Source of the DNA: Polyangiaceae bacterium
GTDB taxonomy: Bacteria > Myxococcota_A > Polyangia > Polyangiales > Polyangiaceae
Direction: 5' to 3'
NCBI GenBank assembly: GCA_025937895.1
Contig: JAICQL010000022.1
Span: 1-57,222 of the forward strand
DNA: 57,222 bases
Made by a program: the position numbers and the translations under genes. Position 1 is the first letter of the stretch, and every line of letters starts with the position of its first letter. Below are positions 18,074 to 26,639 of the stretch, one piece after another. Under the pieces are notes generated by a model. The model saw nothing but the letters and a program-made list of their open reading frames with translations. It was not told the origin of the DNA and did not search any database.

Positions 18074-18904
18074 GTGGCTGCCCTGACCCCTGGGCACCGC
18101 TGGCTGACGCGCGCTGCGCTCGGGCTGTCGGTGAGCGTGCTGGCAGGAGCGGCTACCGCCCGCGCGGGCGATGCCCCAGCGCAGAAAGGTGCCGCGCAGA
18201 AGCAAACGGCGGAGCTGCCGCCGCTGCAGCTGCAGATCGACCTCGCCGACGTGGATCTGGCGACAGGCCAGCTGATCGTGCGCATGTCTCGCCCAGCGGC
18301 CCGGGTGACCTTGAAGGCCCTGAGCCTGAGCGGCGCAGTGCTGGCGCAGGCTGAGCAACACTTCGACGGCGCCGCCGCCGGCAGCCCGCTGACCGTGCGC
18401 TGGACGCCGCCCGAGGGCGAAGCCGTGGCGCGCATCGAGGTCTACGGCTACGACGTGCACGACTACTTCAAGGGCGTGGCCATCACGCCCTGGTCGTTCG
18501 AGATCCCGCACGATGACGTGGTGTTCGAGACTGATTCGGCAGTGATCCGCCCGGCGGAGGCCAGCAAGCTCGAGGCCAGCCTGGCGCTGATCCAGAAGCA
18601 GCTGCCGCGCGCGCAGCACCTGGGCGCGGTCAGCCTGTTCATCGTGGCGCACACGGATACGGTCGCCAGTGCCGAGTACAATCAAGAGCTCTCCACCCGC
18701 CGCGCCCAGGCGCTGGCGCGCTGGTTTCGCAGCCACGGGCTGCGCTTGCCCATCGCCTATGCCGGCATGGGCGAGCGCGCGCTGAAGGTGAAGACCGCCG
18801 ATGAGGTGGACGAGCCGCGCAATCGCCGCGCGGACTACATGCTGGCGCTCGAGCCGCCGCGCTTCAAGAGCTCCGGCGCCAGCCCCAGCTGGACTCGGCT
18901 GTAG
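18074..18904 (+). CDS. OmpA C-terminal-domain protein
   Basis: A signal-peptide-like N-terminus (RWLTRAALGLSVSVLAGAATARA) leads to an Ig-like middle part and an OmpA-type peptidoglycan-binding domain: VVFETDSAVIRPAEA, then LFIVAHTDTVASAEYNQELSTRRAQ. It probably anchors to the cell wall in the periplasm. I chose the GTG at 18074, four bases after the truD stop, because it gives a normal signal peptide and has an AGGAG upstream. An ATG at 18002 inside the truD repeats would add 24 Arg-rich residues and overlap truD. Confidence 0.8.
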   Translation: MAALTPGHRWLTRAALGLSVSVLAGAATARAGDAPAQKGAAQKQTAELPPLQLQIDLADVDLATGQLIVRMSRPAARVTLKALSLSGAVLAQAEQHFDGAAAGSPLTVRWTPPEGEAVARIEVYGYDVHDYFKGVAITPWSFEIPHDDVVFETDSAVIRPAEASKLEASLALIQKQLPRAQHLGAVSLFIVAHTDTVASAEYNQELSTRRAQALARWFRSHGLRLPIAYAGMGERALKVKTADEVDEPRNRRADYMLALEPPRFKSSGASPSWTRL

Positions 18905-18910
18905 CACCTG

Positions 18911-18953
18911 GCGCTCGCCAGCCACTCGCCAGCCACTCGCCAGCCACTCTCAA
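18911..18953 (+). repeat. 11-bp tandem repeat after the OmpA-like gene
   Basis: About four units with an 11-bp period; the core unit is CTCGCCAGCCA, the last one degenerate. They begin only seven bases after the stop codon. The CTCGCCA part also forms the 11-bp repeat after the PhzF-like gene (56346-56400). Confidence 0.8.
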
Positions 18954-19119
18954 CTGCTGGCTGCCCGCAGCCGTCTGGCTTGCAAGAGCGGATTTTAGCC
19001 GTGTCGTGCGAGGGCGGGTAGGCGGGCGTATTTCCGGCAACCCGGAGCGAGCTTGCCCGACCTCAGCACACGGCCTCGCGAGCCCACGCGGCGCCGCCTC
19101 CTCGCGAAAGGCATGTCTC

Positions 19120-20139
19120 ATGGCTCAGCTCCCGCTGCTCGCAGGCGCCAGCGCTCCGGCGCCTTCCGCCGTCCACCCTGCGCTCCTTCAAGCCGCCCCC
19201 ACCACCATTCCCAGCTCCGCCAGCATTCCCAGCTCTGCCGCCATTCCCAGCTCTGCGCCGCGCCCCAACCATACCCGCCGCAGCCAGCTCCGTAGCGAGG
19301 CCGCTTACGAAGAGCTGCTCCCGGAGTTGCTCGCGCTGCCCGCCGAGCGGCTGCTGCCTGTCACCGTCGACGTGATGAGCGCCATCACCACCGTCAGCGA
19401 TGCGCTGCCCGACCTGATGGAGCTGTGCTCCGAGCTCGAGCCGCCGGAGTCGGAGCAGCGCCCCCGCCACGAGCCACTGTTGCGGCTGGAGCAGCTGGAG
19501 CAGCTCGAGCAGTACGTGCTGGCGCTCGGTCACGCGCACCTCTTGTATTGCGGCTCCTGCAGCCCCGACCTGGACGTTGCCCTGCTGGCTGCCGAGCTGT
19601 CCAAGCTACGTGACGCCATGCTCGCTCACGCCGAGGCGCTGGCCACCGAGGGCCTCCTGGACGGACAGCGCCTGAAGCGCATCGCGCTGGGGAGCGCGCT
19701 GCACTGCGCGCACCGCGCCCTGGCCGGGGACGTGATCGCGCTGTGCGCCATCTTCAGGGCCCACTGGCTCCAGCTCGAGCACCGTACCCGGTACAGCCTC
19801 GAGGAGCAGTTCCGCCTCGTGCGCCTGGCGCTCGATCTGATGGCCGCGCTCGACGCGCGCGAGCCCGGTCCGCGCAGCGCCGCCGAGAGCCGCGCGCTAC
19901 GCCAGCGCGCCTTCACCCTGTTCGCCAGCGCCTACGAGGGAGTGCGAGCCGCCGTGCGCTGCCTCCGCACTGGCGCCGGTGACGCCGAGCTATGGGCGCC
20001 GCCGCTGCCCGGTGAGCGCCCCCGCCGCTCCCGCCCGCTCACTCCCCAGCAGCCGCCAGCGCCCGGCGCAGCCGCTCCTCCACCTGCCGCGCACGCAGCG
20101 AGCCCCGCTCGGAGCCGCCCAGCAGAAACGCCAGGTTGA
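19120..20139 (+). CDS. Hypothetical protein, helical, with IPSSA repeats
   Basis: Not recognised. The 339-residue frame starts at an ATG with AAAGG upstream. Near the N-terminus is a repeated IPSSA unit (IPSSAS, IPSSAA, IPSSAP), followed by a mainly helical region with leucine-rich runs (LLPELLALPAERLLP; LLRLEQLEQLEQYVLAL) and paired Cys (LLYCGSC). The last 40 residues are Pro/Ala-rich and lie over the end of the opposite-strand phosphotransferase gene. No enzyme motif is visible. Confidence 0.55.
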   Translation: MAQLPLLAGASAPAPSAVHPALLQAAPTTIPSSASIPSSAAIPSSAPRPNHTRRSQLRSEAAYEELLPELLALPAERLLPVTVDVMSAITTVSDALPDLMELCSELEPPESEQRPRHEPLLRLEQLEQLEQYVLALGHAHLLYCGSCSPDLDVALLAAELSKLRDAMLAHAEALATEGLLDGQRLKRIALGSALHCAHRALAGDVIALCAIFRAHWLQLEHRTRYSLEEQFRLVRLALDLMAALDAREPGPRSAAESRALRQRAFTLFASAYEGVRAAVRCLRTGAGDAELWAPPLPGERPRRSRPLTPQQPPAPGAAAPPPAAHAASPARSRPAETPG

Positions 20140-20926
20140 GCGCATCGAACGCCCCGGCGTGCCGCCGCCAGTCGCGCGGCAGCATGCCGCCGTGTTGCCG
20201 GTAGCCGCGCTCGAAGCCGCTCACGAAGCGCTCCGGCGGAGACCAGCGCAGCAACTGCCCGATGTCCAGCAGCGCGGGGCCCGCGTACGCCGTCTCCCAG
20301 TCCAGCACCAGCAGCCGGTCATCGAGCGTCCAGTGCAGGTTGGAGACCTTGAAGTCCGAGTGCAGCAGCACGAACGGGTGCTCGAGCTCATCGAGCGCCG
20401 TGCGGGCAGGGGCCAGACAGCGCTGCAGCTCCGGCAGCAACTGCGACAGCCCCGCGCGCTGCAGTTGCTGCGCGGCGTGCTCCAGTAGCGCGAGCTCGGG
20501 CCCGAAGGCACGCTCCACCAGCAGCTCGGGGCTCAGCAAGCCGGCGTGCTCGAAGTGCCGCGCGTGGATCTCCGCCAGCGCGGCCCCGGTGGCCCAGCCG
20601 TGCTCGTCGCTGTCTTGCAGCGGTGAGTGCGGCACGTGCTCCAGCAGCAAGAAGTCGGGCCCCTCCTGCAGGACGCGCGGTACGCGCAGCTGCTGCCAGG
20701 GCAGCGACAGCAAGCGCGCCTCTATGCCGGCGGTCCCCAGCTCACTGCGGTAAATGCGCAGCACGCCCCGGCCTGCGATGTGGATGTTCAGGTTGGCAAG
20801 CCCGCCGGAGAGCAGCTCGATGCGCCCTGGTACCGCTCCGATACGGCGCTCGACCTGCGCTAGGTCGTAGCTGGTCAGCTCGGCAGGCCGTGCCCACGCC
20901 CGCTCCGGATTGTGCAGCGCCGTCAT
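20039..20926 (-). CDS. Aminoglycoside/choline-kinase-like phosphotransferase
   Basis: The 295-residue frame has the kinase-like APH fold: the catalytic HSDFKVSN motif (HxDxxxxN) and the metal-binding LVLDWETAY. The N-lobe is less clear (GLANLNIHIAGRGVLRIYR), as in thiamine- or choline-kinase-like members. It is a small-molecule kinase rather than an obvious resistance enzyme. It begins 11 bases after the end of gor, so it is probably co-transcribed with sua5 and gor. Its last 101 bases overlap the 3' end of the opposite-strand gene. Confidence 0.75.
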   Translation of the reverse strand: MTALHNPERAWARPAELTSYDLAQVERRIGAVPGRIELLSGGLANLNIHIAGRGVLRIYRSELGTAGIEARLLSLPWQQLRVPRVLQEGPDFLLLEHVPHSPLQDSDEHGWATGAALAEIHARHFEHAGLLSPELLVERAFGPELALLEHAAQQLQRAGLSQLLPELQRCLAPARTALDELEHPFVLLHSDFKVSNLHWTLDDRLLVLDWETAYAGPALLDIGQLLRWSPPERFVSGFERGYRQHGGMLPRDWRRHAGAFDALNLAFLLGGSERGSLRARQVEERLRRALAAAGE

Positions 20927-20937
20927 CGCTTCCGGCG

Positions 20938-22293
20938 CTACTTCAAGGTGACGATCTCTTCGGCCGCCGTGGGGTGGATGGCCATGGTGCGATCGAAGTC
21001 TCGCTTCGTCGCGCCCATGCGCAGCGCCACGGCAAAGCCCTGCAAGAGCTCGTCGGCGCCCAGCCCGATCACGTGCAAGCCCACCACTCGCTCCTCCGGC
21101 CCCACCGTGACCAGCTTGATGCTGGTCTTTGGCTTGTGCTCCGTGAGCGCGTAATACATGTTGGTAAAGCGCGCCTGGTACGTCTTGACCGCGTCGCCGT
21201 ACTGCAGCCGCGCCTCTGCTTCGCTCAGCCCCACGGTGCCGATCGGAGGGTGGCTGAACACCACTGTGGGGATGTCGAAGTAGTCGACCCGGGCCTCCGG
21301 CTGTCCGCCGAACAGGCGCTCCGCCAGCCGCCGGCCTGCGGCGATCGCCACCGGGGTCAGCTCGTAGCGGCCTGTCACGTCCCCCACCGCATACACGCCC
21401 GGCACGGCGCTGTTCTGGAGCTCGTCCACCGGCACATGGCCCGTCTCCGATAGCACGATGCCGAGGGACTCCAGGCCGAGCGCGGCGGTGGAGGGCACGC
21501 GCCCGATCGCCCACAATACCGCGTCGAAGCCCGTGAGCGGCTCACCCAGCTGCCGCTCGAGCCGCAGCTTGCCTGCCACCCGCTCGAGCCGCGTGCCGGC
21601 GCTGTACGGCTCCAGGCGGATGCCCTGGCGCACCAGCTCCTCACACAGCCCGTCCCCCAGCATGGCGTCGAAGTGGCGAAGCAGCGAGGCCTCACGATAC
21701 GCCACGGTCACCTGCGTGCCGAGCGCCGCAAAGACGCCGCCCAGCTCGACCGCCACGTAGCCCGCGCCCGCGATCAGCAGGCGCTCGGGCTGCTGCTCCA
21801 GGTGGAATACGTCGTCCGAGATGAGCCCCAGCTCCGCTCCCGGGATCGCTGGCAGCCGCGGTCTGCCGCCGACCGCGATCAACGTGTGGGGTGCGCTCAG
21901 GCGCTCGTTGCCGACGAGGACGCCGCGCGCGCCGTCGAAGCGCGCCCGGCCGTGCAACACCTGGACCCCGGATTTTTCCAAGTTCTGGGCGTAGATGTCG
22001 TTCAAGCGCGCCACGTAGGCGTCGCGCCCGCGTTTGAGCTGCAGCCAGTCGAAGCCCTGCACCTGTACGCTGAAGCCGTACGCGCGCGCGTCCTCCAGCG
22101 CGTGCGCCAGGCCGCCCGCGTTGAACATCACCTTCTTGGGCACGCAGCCCACGTTGACGCAGGTGCCGCCGAGCCGCCCCGCCTCGACCAGCGCCACCCG
22201 CGCGCCGAGCGCCGCGGCGCGCCGGGCAGAGGCGATGCCGCCGCTGCCGCCCCCAATCACCAGATAGTCGAACGTGCGGCTGCTCGCGCTCAT
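20938..22293 (-). CDS. gor: Glutathione-disulfide reductase
   Basis: A class I pyridine-nucleotide disulfide reductase of 451 residues. The FAD-binding GGGSGG opens the protein, the redox motif [13 protein letters not shown] has active Cys45 and Cys50, and HPTAAEE near the end supplies the catalytic His. In the NADPH motif [11 protein letters not shown] the following [12 protein letters not shown] keeps both Arg residues, which in E. coli Gor favour NADPH. It regenerates reduced glutathione or a similar thiol. The start overlaps the stop of the sua5-like gene (ATGA), so the two are coupled. Confidence 0.9.
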   Translation of the reverse strand: MSASSRTFDYLVIGGGSGGIASARRAAALGARVALVEAGRLGGTCVNVGCVPKKVMFNAGGLAHALEDARAYGFSVQVQGFDWLQLKRGRDAYVARLNDIYAQNLEKSGVQVLHGRARFDGARGVLVGNERLSAPHTLIAVGGRPRLPAIPGAELGLISDDVFHLEQQPERLLIAGAGYVAVELGGVFAALGTQVTVAYREASLLRHFDAMLGDGLCEELVRQGIRLEPYSAGTRLERVAGKLRLERQLGEPLTGFDAVLWAIGRVPSTAALGLESLGIVLSETGHVPVDELQNSAVPGVYAVGDVTGRYELTPVAIAAGRRLAERLFGGQPEARVDYFDIPTVVFSHPPIGTVGLSEAEARLQYGDAVKTYQARFTNMYYALTEHKPKTSIKLVTVGPEERVVGLHVIGLGADELLQGFAVALRMGATKRDFDRTMAIHPTAAEEIVTLK

Positions 22294-23378
22294 GGCACCT
22301 CGATCGAGGCGACCGGTGCCTCCGCGCTCTGCACGTGGCTCGCGGCGCGCTGCAGGCGATCCATGATCGCGCGGCCCACGCCCTGCGCGGGCACGCCCTC
22401 CACCAGCACGCAGTCCATGCCCTGATCATCCAGCTCGCGCAGCCAGTGAAACAGCTGGCGCGCCACCTGCCGGGGCTCTGACGGCAGCAGGATGAGCCGC
22501 TCCACGCCCGCCACTGGCTCGCGCACGATGGCCGCTACACGCCGCCCCTGCGCGCGCAGCTCCCGCGCGTCACTGGCCAGCTGCCGCGCCGCGCGCGCAT
22601 CTCCGGCCAGCGGCGGATACAGCCGCAGCTGGGCGCGTGGGCTGTAGTGGCGGTACTTCATCCCCGGCGAGCGCACGGTGCCGCCCGCCTGGGGCAGCCG
22701 CACGGCGCAGCGGCAGCTGGCCTCGATGGCCTCCGTGCTCACTGCGCCCGGCCGCAACAACACCGGCGCAGGACCGCGCACGTCGAGCACCGTGGACTCC
22801 AGCCCGTGCTCCAGCTCGCCTCCGTCCACGATCAGGGGCACCCGCCCGTTCAGGTCTTGCAGGACATGGCTGGCGCGGGTGGGGCTGGGCAGCCCGGAGC
22901 GATTGGCGCTGGGAGCTGCCAGCGGGCCCACACGCTCGATCAAGGAGCAGGCGAAGGCATGGCGGGGCTGGCGGACGGCGATGCTGTCGAGACCCGCCGT
23001 GACCCACGGCATCTCCTTGCTGGTGGGCAAGACCAGCGTCAGCGGTCCGGGCCAGAAGGCTTGCACCAGCTGCTCCGCCATGCGGGAGAGCCGCACACCC
23101 AGCAGCTCCAGCTGCTCCAGCCGCGCGACGTGGGCGATCAGTGGATTGTCGAGCGGCCGCTGCTTGATGGCAAAAATGGCCGCCACCGCCTGGCGATCGA
23201 GGGCAGGGGCCGCCAGCCCGTACACCGTCTCCGTCGGGATCACGACGGGGATGCTGCGGCGCAGCCACTCGCTGGCGCAGCCCAGCGTCCGCTCTCTGGG
23301 CGCGGCCGTGCCCGCGGCACTGGGCTCCAGGGCGGCCAGGACCTCCGTGGCCCAGGGGTGGTCGGCAGCGCGGGTCAA
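22290..23378 (-). CDS. Threonylcarbamoyl-AMP synthase (Sua5/TsaC family)
   Basis: Makes threonylcarbamoyl-adenylate for the t6A37 tRNA modification. The YrdC domain starts at [13 protein letters not shown] and contains [19 protein letters not shown] and APSANRSG. A Sua5-specific C-terminal domain ([11 protein letters not shown] onwards) is present, so it is the longer Sua5 form. The true start is uncertain: I chose a TTG at 23378 because the open frame to 23540 would leave only 18 bases before the divergent glyS and its extra residues are not conserved. It is coupled to gor downstream. Confidence 0.85.
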   Translation of the reverse strand: MTRAADHPWATEVLAALEPSAAGTAAPRERTLGCASEWLRRSIPVVIPTETVYGLAAPALDRQAVAAIFAIKQRPLDNPLIAHVARLEQLELLGVRLSRMAEQLVQAFWPGPLTLVLPTSKEMPWVTAGLDSIAVRQPRHAFACSLIERVGPLAAPSANRSGLPSPTRASHVLQDLNGRVPLIVDGGELEHGLESTVLDVRGPAPVLLRPGAVSTEAIEASCRCAVRLPQAGGTVRSPGMKYRHYSPRAQLRLYPPLAGDARAARQLASDARELRAQGRRVAAIVREPVAGVERLILLPSEPRQVARQLFHWLRELDDQGMDCVLVEGVPAQGVGRAIMDRLQRAASHVQSAEAPVASIEVP

Positions 23379-23558
23379 GGCAGGGGCTTTTAACCACCCC
23401 CTGCCCGGGGTCAAGGCCGAAAGACCGCACGCGGGGCCCTGCCCATGGCTGCAATTGCCCGAATTTACGCTGAAATATTGCTGGCCGGTGGCACCGTCCC
23501 TGGTGCTCGAGAAGCGATTGCGGCTACCCTCTCGCCGCATTAGTTACGCCGGAGCCCC

Positions 23559-25163
23559 ATGACTGAAAAAGATTCCGAATCAGGCCTGCTCTCGAAGATC
23601 GTCTCGCTGTCGAAACGGCGCGGCTTCGTCTTTCAAAGCTCGGAAATCTACGGCGGGCTGCGCAGCGCGTACGACTACGGCCCCCTGGGCGTGGAGCTGA
23701 AGCGCAACCTGATGAACGAGTGGTGGAGCACGATGGTGCACCAGCGCGAGGACATCGTCGGTCTTGATGCCTCGATCATCATGCACCCGGAGGTCTGGCG
23801 CTCCAGCGGGCACGTCGCCAACTTTTCGGATCCGCTCGTGGACTGCAAGGTGTGCGGCGAGCGCTTTCGTGCCGACAAGGCGCCCAAGGTGGAGGCCGGC
23901 AGCAAGCTCACCATCACCCTGGGGGACAAGGAGCGCGCGCGCCTGGCGGAGGAGAGGCTGGCCCGCACCGAGGGGGTCAAGCTCGAGCGGCGCGGCAAAG
24001 AGCTGGTGGGCGCGGTTGCAGGCAACCGCGGCGACATCTGCCCGAACTGCGGCTCGCAGTTCTTGAGCGACGAGCGGCAGTTCAACACCATGTTCCGCTC
24101 CAGCCTCGGGCCGATCGATCCCATCGGCGGCGTGCTGGAGGCGGCCAAGGCCGCGCTCGCCGAGGGCCTGGATGATGCAGCATTGCGCAAGCGGGTGGAT
24201 GACGTGCTCAAGGAGAGCACCGTCTACCTGCGGCCGGAGACGGCGCAGGCAATGTTCGTACAATTTTTGAACGTGCAGCAGAGCATGTCGCTCAAGCCGC
24301 CCTTCGGCATCGCGCAGATGGGCAAGAGCTTCCGCAACGAGGTCACGGTCGAGCACTTCACCTTCCGCTCCTGCGAGTTCGAGCAGATGGAGATGGAGTA
24401 CTTCGTGCCGCCGGGAGAGGGCCCGAAGTACCTCGATTACTGGAAGGAGGAGCGGCTGCGCTGGTGGAAGAGCATCGGGCTCTCGGGCGACAACTTGCGG
24501 CTGCGCCCGCACGGCCCCGATGAGCTGGCGCACTACAGTAACGGCTGCTTCGACGTGGAGTATCGCTTTCCCTGGGGCTGGGACGAGCTGGAGGGCATTG
24601 CCTCCCGCACCGACTACGATCTGAAGGCGCACACCCAGGGCTCCGGCAAGAAGCTGATGTACACGGACCCCGAGGCGAACGACCCCGAGACGGGGGAGAA
24701 GGGCTGGCGCTACACCCCGCACGTGATCGAGCCGGCGGCGGGTGCCACGCGCGGCATGCTCGCGGTGATGTGCGAGGCGTACGCGGAGGAGCCAGGCGGT
24801 GAGGACGGCAAGGGCGAGCGCACGGTGCTGCGCTTGCACCCGCGCCTGGCGCCGTACAAGGTCGGGGTGCTGCCGCTGGTGAAGAAGGAGGGCATGCCCG
24901 ATGTGGCTCGCCGCATCGCTGCCGAGTTCTTCCGCGCGGGGGTCAAGGCGCGCTACGACGAGCAGCACGCCATCGGCCGGCGCTACGCGCGCCACGACGA
25001 GGTTGGCACTCCGTACTGCCTGACCGTGGACGGTCAGACGGCGCAGGACAACACCGTCACCATCCGCTATCGCGACAGCCGGCGGCAAGAGCGCATCCCC
25101 GTCGCCGAGGCCCTGCAGGTCGTGCAAAGGGCGCTGGCCTCCGATCAGAGCAGCTGCGTCTGA
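23559..25163 (+). CDS. glyS: Glycyl-tRNA synthetase (dimeric type)
   Basis: A single-chain, alpha2-type class II synthetase of 534 residues (also written glyQS), not the alpha/beta form. Visible are the N-terminal FVFQSSEIYGGLRSAYDYGPLG, motif 2 (GIAQMGKSFRNEV) and the motif 3 region (ATRGMLAVMCEAY), with a C-terminal anticodon-binding domain (LAPYKVGVLPL). Cys pairs (CKVCGERF and CPNCGSQF) may form a zinc ribbon in the insertion. GGAG lies just before the ATG. It charges tRNA-Gly. Confidence 0.95.
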   Translation: MTEKDSESGLLSKIVSLSKRRGFVFQSSEIYGGLRSAYDYGPLGVELKRNLMNEWWSTMVHQREDIVGLDASIIMHPEVWRSSGHVANFSDPLVDCKVCGERFRADKAPKVEAGSKLTITLGDKERARLAEERLARTEGVKLERRGKELVGAVAGNRGDICPNCGSQFLSDERQFNTMFRSSLGPIDPIGGVLEAAKAALAEGLDDAALRKRVDDVLKESTVYLRPETAQAMFVQFLNVQQSMSLKPPFGIAQMGKSFRNEVTVEHFTFRSCEFEQMEMEYFVPPGEGPKYLDYWKEERLRWWKSIGLSGDNLRLRPHGPDELAHYSNGCFDVEYRFPWGWDELEGIASRTDYDLKAHTQGSGKKLMYTDPEANDPETGEKGWRYTPHVIEPAAGATRGMLAVMCEAYAEEPGGEDGKGERTVLRLHPRLAPYKVGVLPLVKKEGMPDVARRIAAEFFRAGVKARYDEQHAIGRRYARHDEVGTPYCLTVDGQTAQDNTVTIRYRDSRRQERIPVAEALQVVQRALASDQSSCV

Positions 25164-25180
25164 GACTCGGCGCCGAGCGG

Positions 25181-25206
25181 CTCGGGCAGGGAAAACCCTG
25201 CCCGAG
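25181..25206. terminator. Strong hairpin between converging genes
   Basis: CTCGGGCAGGG and CCCTGCCCGAG form an 11-bp perfect stem around an AAAA loop, 18 bases after the glyS stop and before the end of the second VWA lipoprotein gene. No long U tract follows, but such hairpins often end transcription in both directions. Confidence 0.65.
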
Positions 25207-25241
25207 GGCGGGCCGCGCCGCACGAAGCACGAAACAGCAAG

Positions 25242-26465
25242 CTAGCGCGGGATCAGCGAGTCACAGGGGAAGTCGAAGAAGATGTTCCCCGTGGTGGGCA
25301 GCTTGAGCTGCTGGCACGCAGCGCCGAGCAGCTCCACCTGCGTGGCGTTGCGCAGGGTCCAGCCGTTGGGATCGTTGAAGACCAGTGGCGCGCCGTCATC
25401 CATCGTGATGCGCGCCAGCGAGGCCAGCGCAGGGTTGATCTCGGCGGCGCCCGCCAGGTCAAACACACAGCTGCGAATGCCGTAGATCACAGCGTTCAGC
25501 GCCTCGCCCAGCGCCGTGGTGTCCGTGCCGTTGGCCTGGTAATACTGCGCGTTGCCACCCTGCGCGGCGTATGTGCCCTGCAAGCTGCCGGGGGGATTGT
25601 TGCGGCAGCGCTCGCGCAGCTGCATCTCGCTGTTCACGCCCTGCGGTAGCGCCACCGGCAAGCCCGCACCCGCGTTGGCCACGTCGCGCAGGTGCTGCTC
25701 CGACAGCTCCTGACGCCGCAGCCCGAACACTGTCGTCGCTACGCCCTGGCGGTAGGCCTCCTGCACCGCGCCGATCACCGCATCCATGGCGCAGATCCGA
25801 TCGGGGTCGTTGCAGAAATCCGGGTCGCCATCGGTGACCAGCAGCATCATCTTGTCCCCGGGGCTCGGATCGGCGAGCAGTACCGGCAGCGCCTGCAGCA
25901 AGGTTGCCGCCGTGGGCGTCTCGCCCTTGTAGTTCGGCTCATCCACGGCGTTGATGTCCGTCTGGATGCGCGCGAGGTTGTTCTTGTCGAAGGTGATGGA
26001 GGCCATCGGCGGGTACAGATCGGGGCACGCGCCGCCGTTCTGGCCGGTGTACGTCACCATCCCGACCCGGATATCCTCCTGCACGTTGGCAACCACGTTC
26101 AGGATGCCCGCTTTCATGGGCTCCCAGGTGTGATTGGGCTCGTTATCCCACTGGCTCGAGGAGCGATCGACCACGATCAACGCGGTGGGTGTCTGAGCCT
26201 CGAACCCGAACTCGATCTGGCTACAGCCCACGCGCTCCGCCGCGCTGTCGCCGAAGTTGATGCCGTTGTCACCGAGGGGAGATGAAGGCCCGCCGTTGCC
26301 GTCGGAGCTGGAGCTACCGGCTGTGCCCACCACGTCCTCTCCGCCACCGCCGGCGCTGCACCCGGCAAGGCCGCCAGCGAGCAGACCCGCCGTGACGAGG
26401 GCGCTCGAGAGCGCCGCGCCGAACGCGATTCCTGCAGAAAAAAAGCTAGTGCGGCTGCGCGCCAT
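25242..26465 (-). CDS. von Willebrand A-domain lipoprotein
   Basis: The 407-residue product starts with a signal peptide and lipobox (GGLAGC), then a Gly/Ser-rich linker. A VWA domain follows, with metal-site residues VVDRSSSQW (DxSxS kept) and Asp in VTDGDPDFC. A Thr in KGETPTAATL fits the second metal-binding loop. It is a distant relative of the VWA lipoprotein at 13046 and is likely at the cell surface. A 14-bp palindrome lies upstream of the start. It converges with glyS. Partner unknown. Confidence 0.82.
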   Translation of the reverse strand: MARSRTSFFSAGIAFGAALSSALVTAGLLAGGLAGCSAGGGGEDVVGTAGSSSSDGNGGPSSPLGDNGINFGDSAAERVGCSQIEFGFEAQTPTALIVVDRSSSQWDNEPNHTWEPMKAGILNVVANVQEDIRVGMVTYTGQNGGACPDLYPPMASITFDKNNLARIQTDINAVDEPNYKGETPTAATLLQALPVLLADPSPGDKMMLLVTDGDPDFCNDPDRICAMDAVIGAVQEAYRQGVATTVFGLRRQELSEQHLRDVANAGAGLPVALPQGVNSEMQLRERCRNNPPGSLQGTYAAQGGNAQYYQANGTDTTALGEALNAVIYGIRSCVFDLAGAAEINPALASLARITMDDGAPLVFNDPNGWTLRNATQVELLGAACQQLKLPTTGNIFFDFPCDSLIPR

Positions 26466-26505
26466 GGCGGGGAATATACGCCAGCGACCTGGGCCCGGCT
26501 ACTGT

Positions 26506-26519
26506 CCAGAGCGCTCTGG
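26506..26519. promoter_or_regulatory. 14-bp perfect palindrome upstream of the VWA lipoprotein gene
   Basis: CCAGAGCGCTCTGG is perfectly self-complementary and lies 41 bases before the ATG of the minus-strand VWA gene. A second inverted repeat (CTGGCGC/GCGCCAG) follows at 26521-26544. Either could be an operator or a terminator for the upstream side; I cannot tell which. Confidence 0.4.
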
Positions 26520-26639
26520 CCTGGCGCGATCTGCCCGGCGCCAGGCCGCTGATCTGCGAGATCCCAGTTTCACTCTCGCTGATCGCTGACAGCGGCTGTC
26601 GCAGGATGAGACAGCGAGCGCTGGCGCCGCTCCTGCCGC

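Noticed and set aside
23580..25223. Minus-strand open frame over glyS
   Set aside because: Antisense shadow of the glycyl-tRNA synthetase; no motifs.
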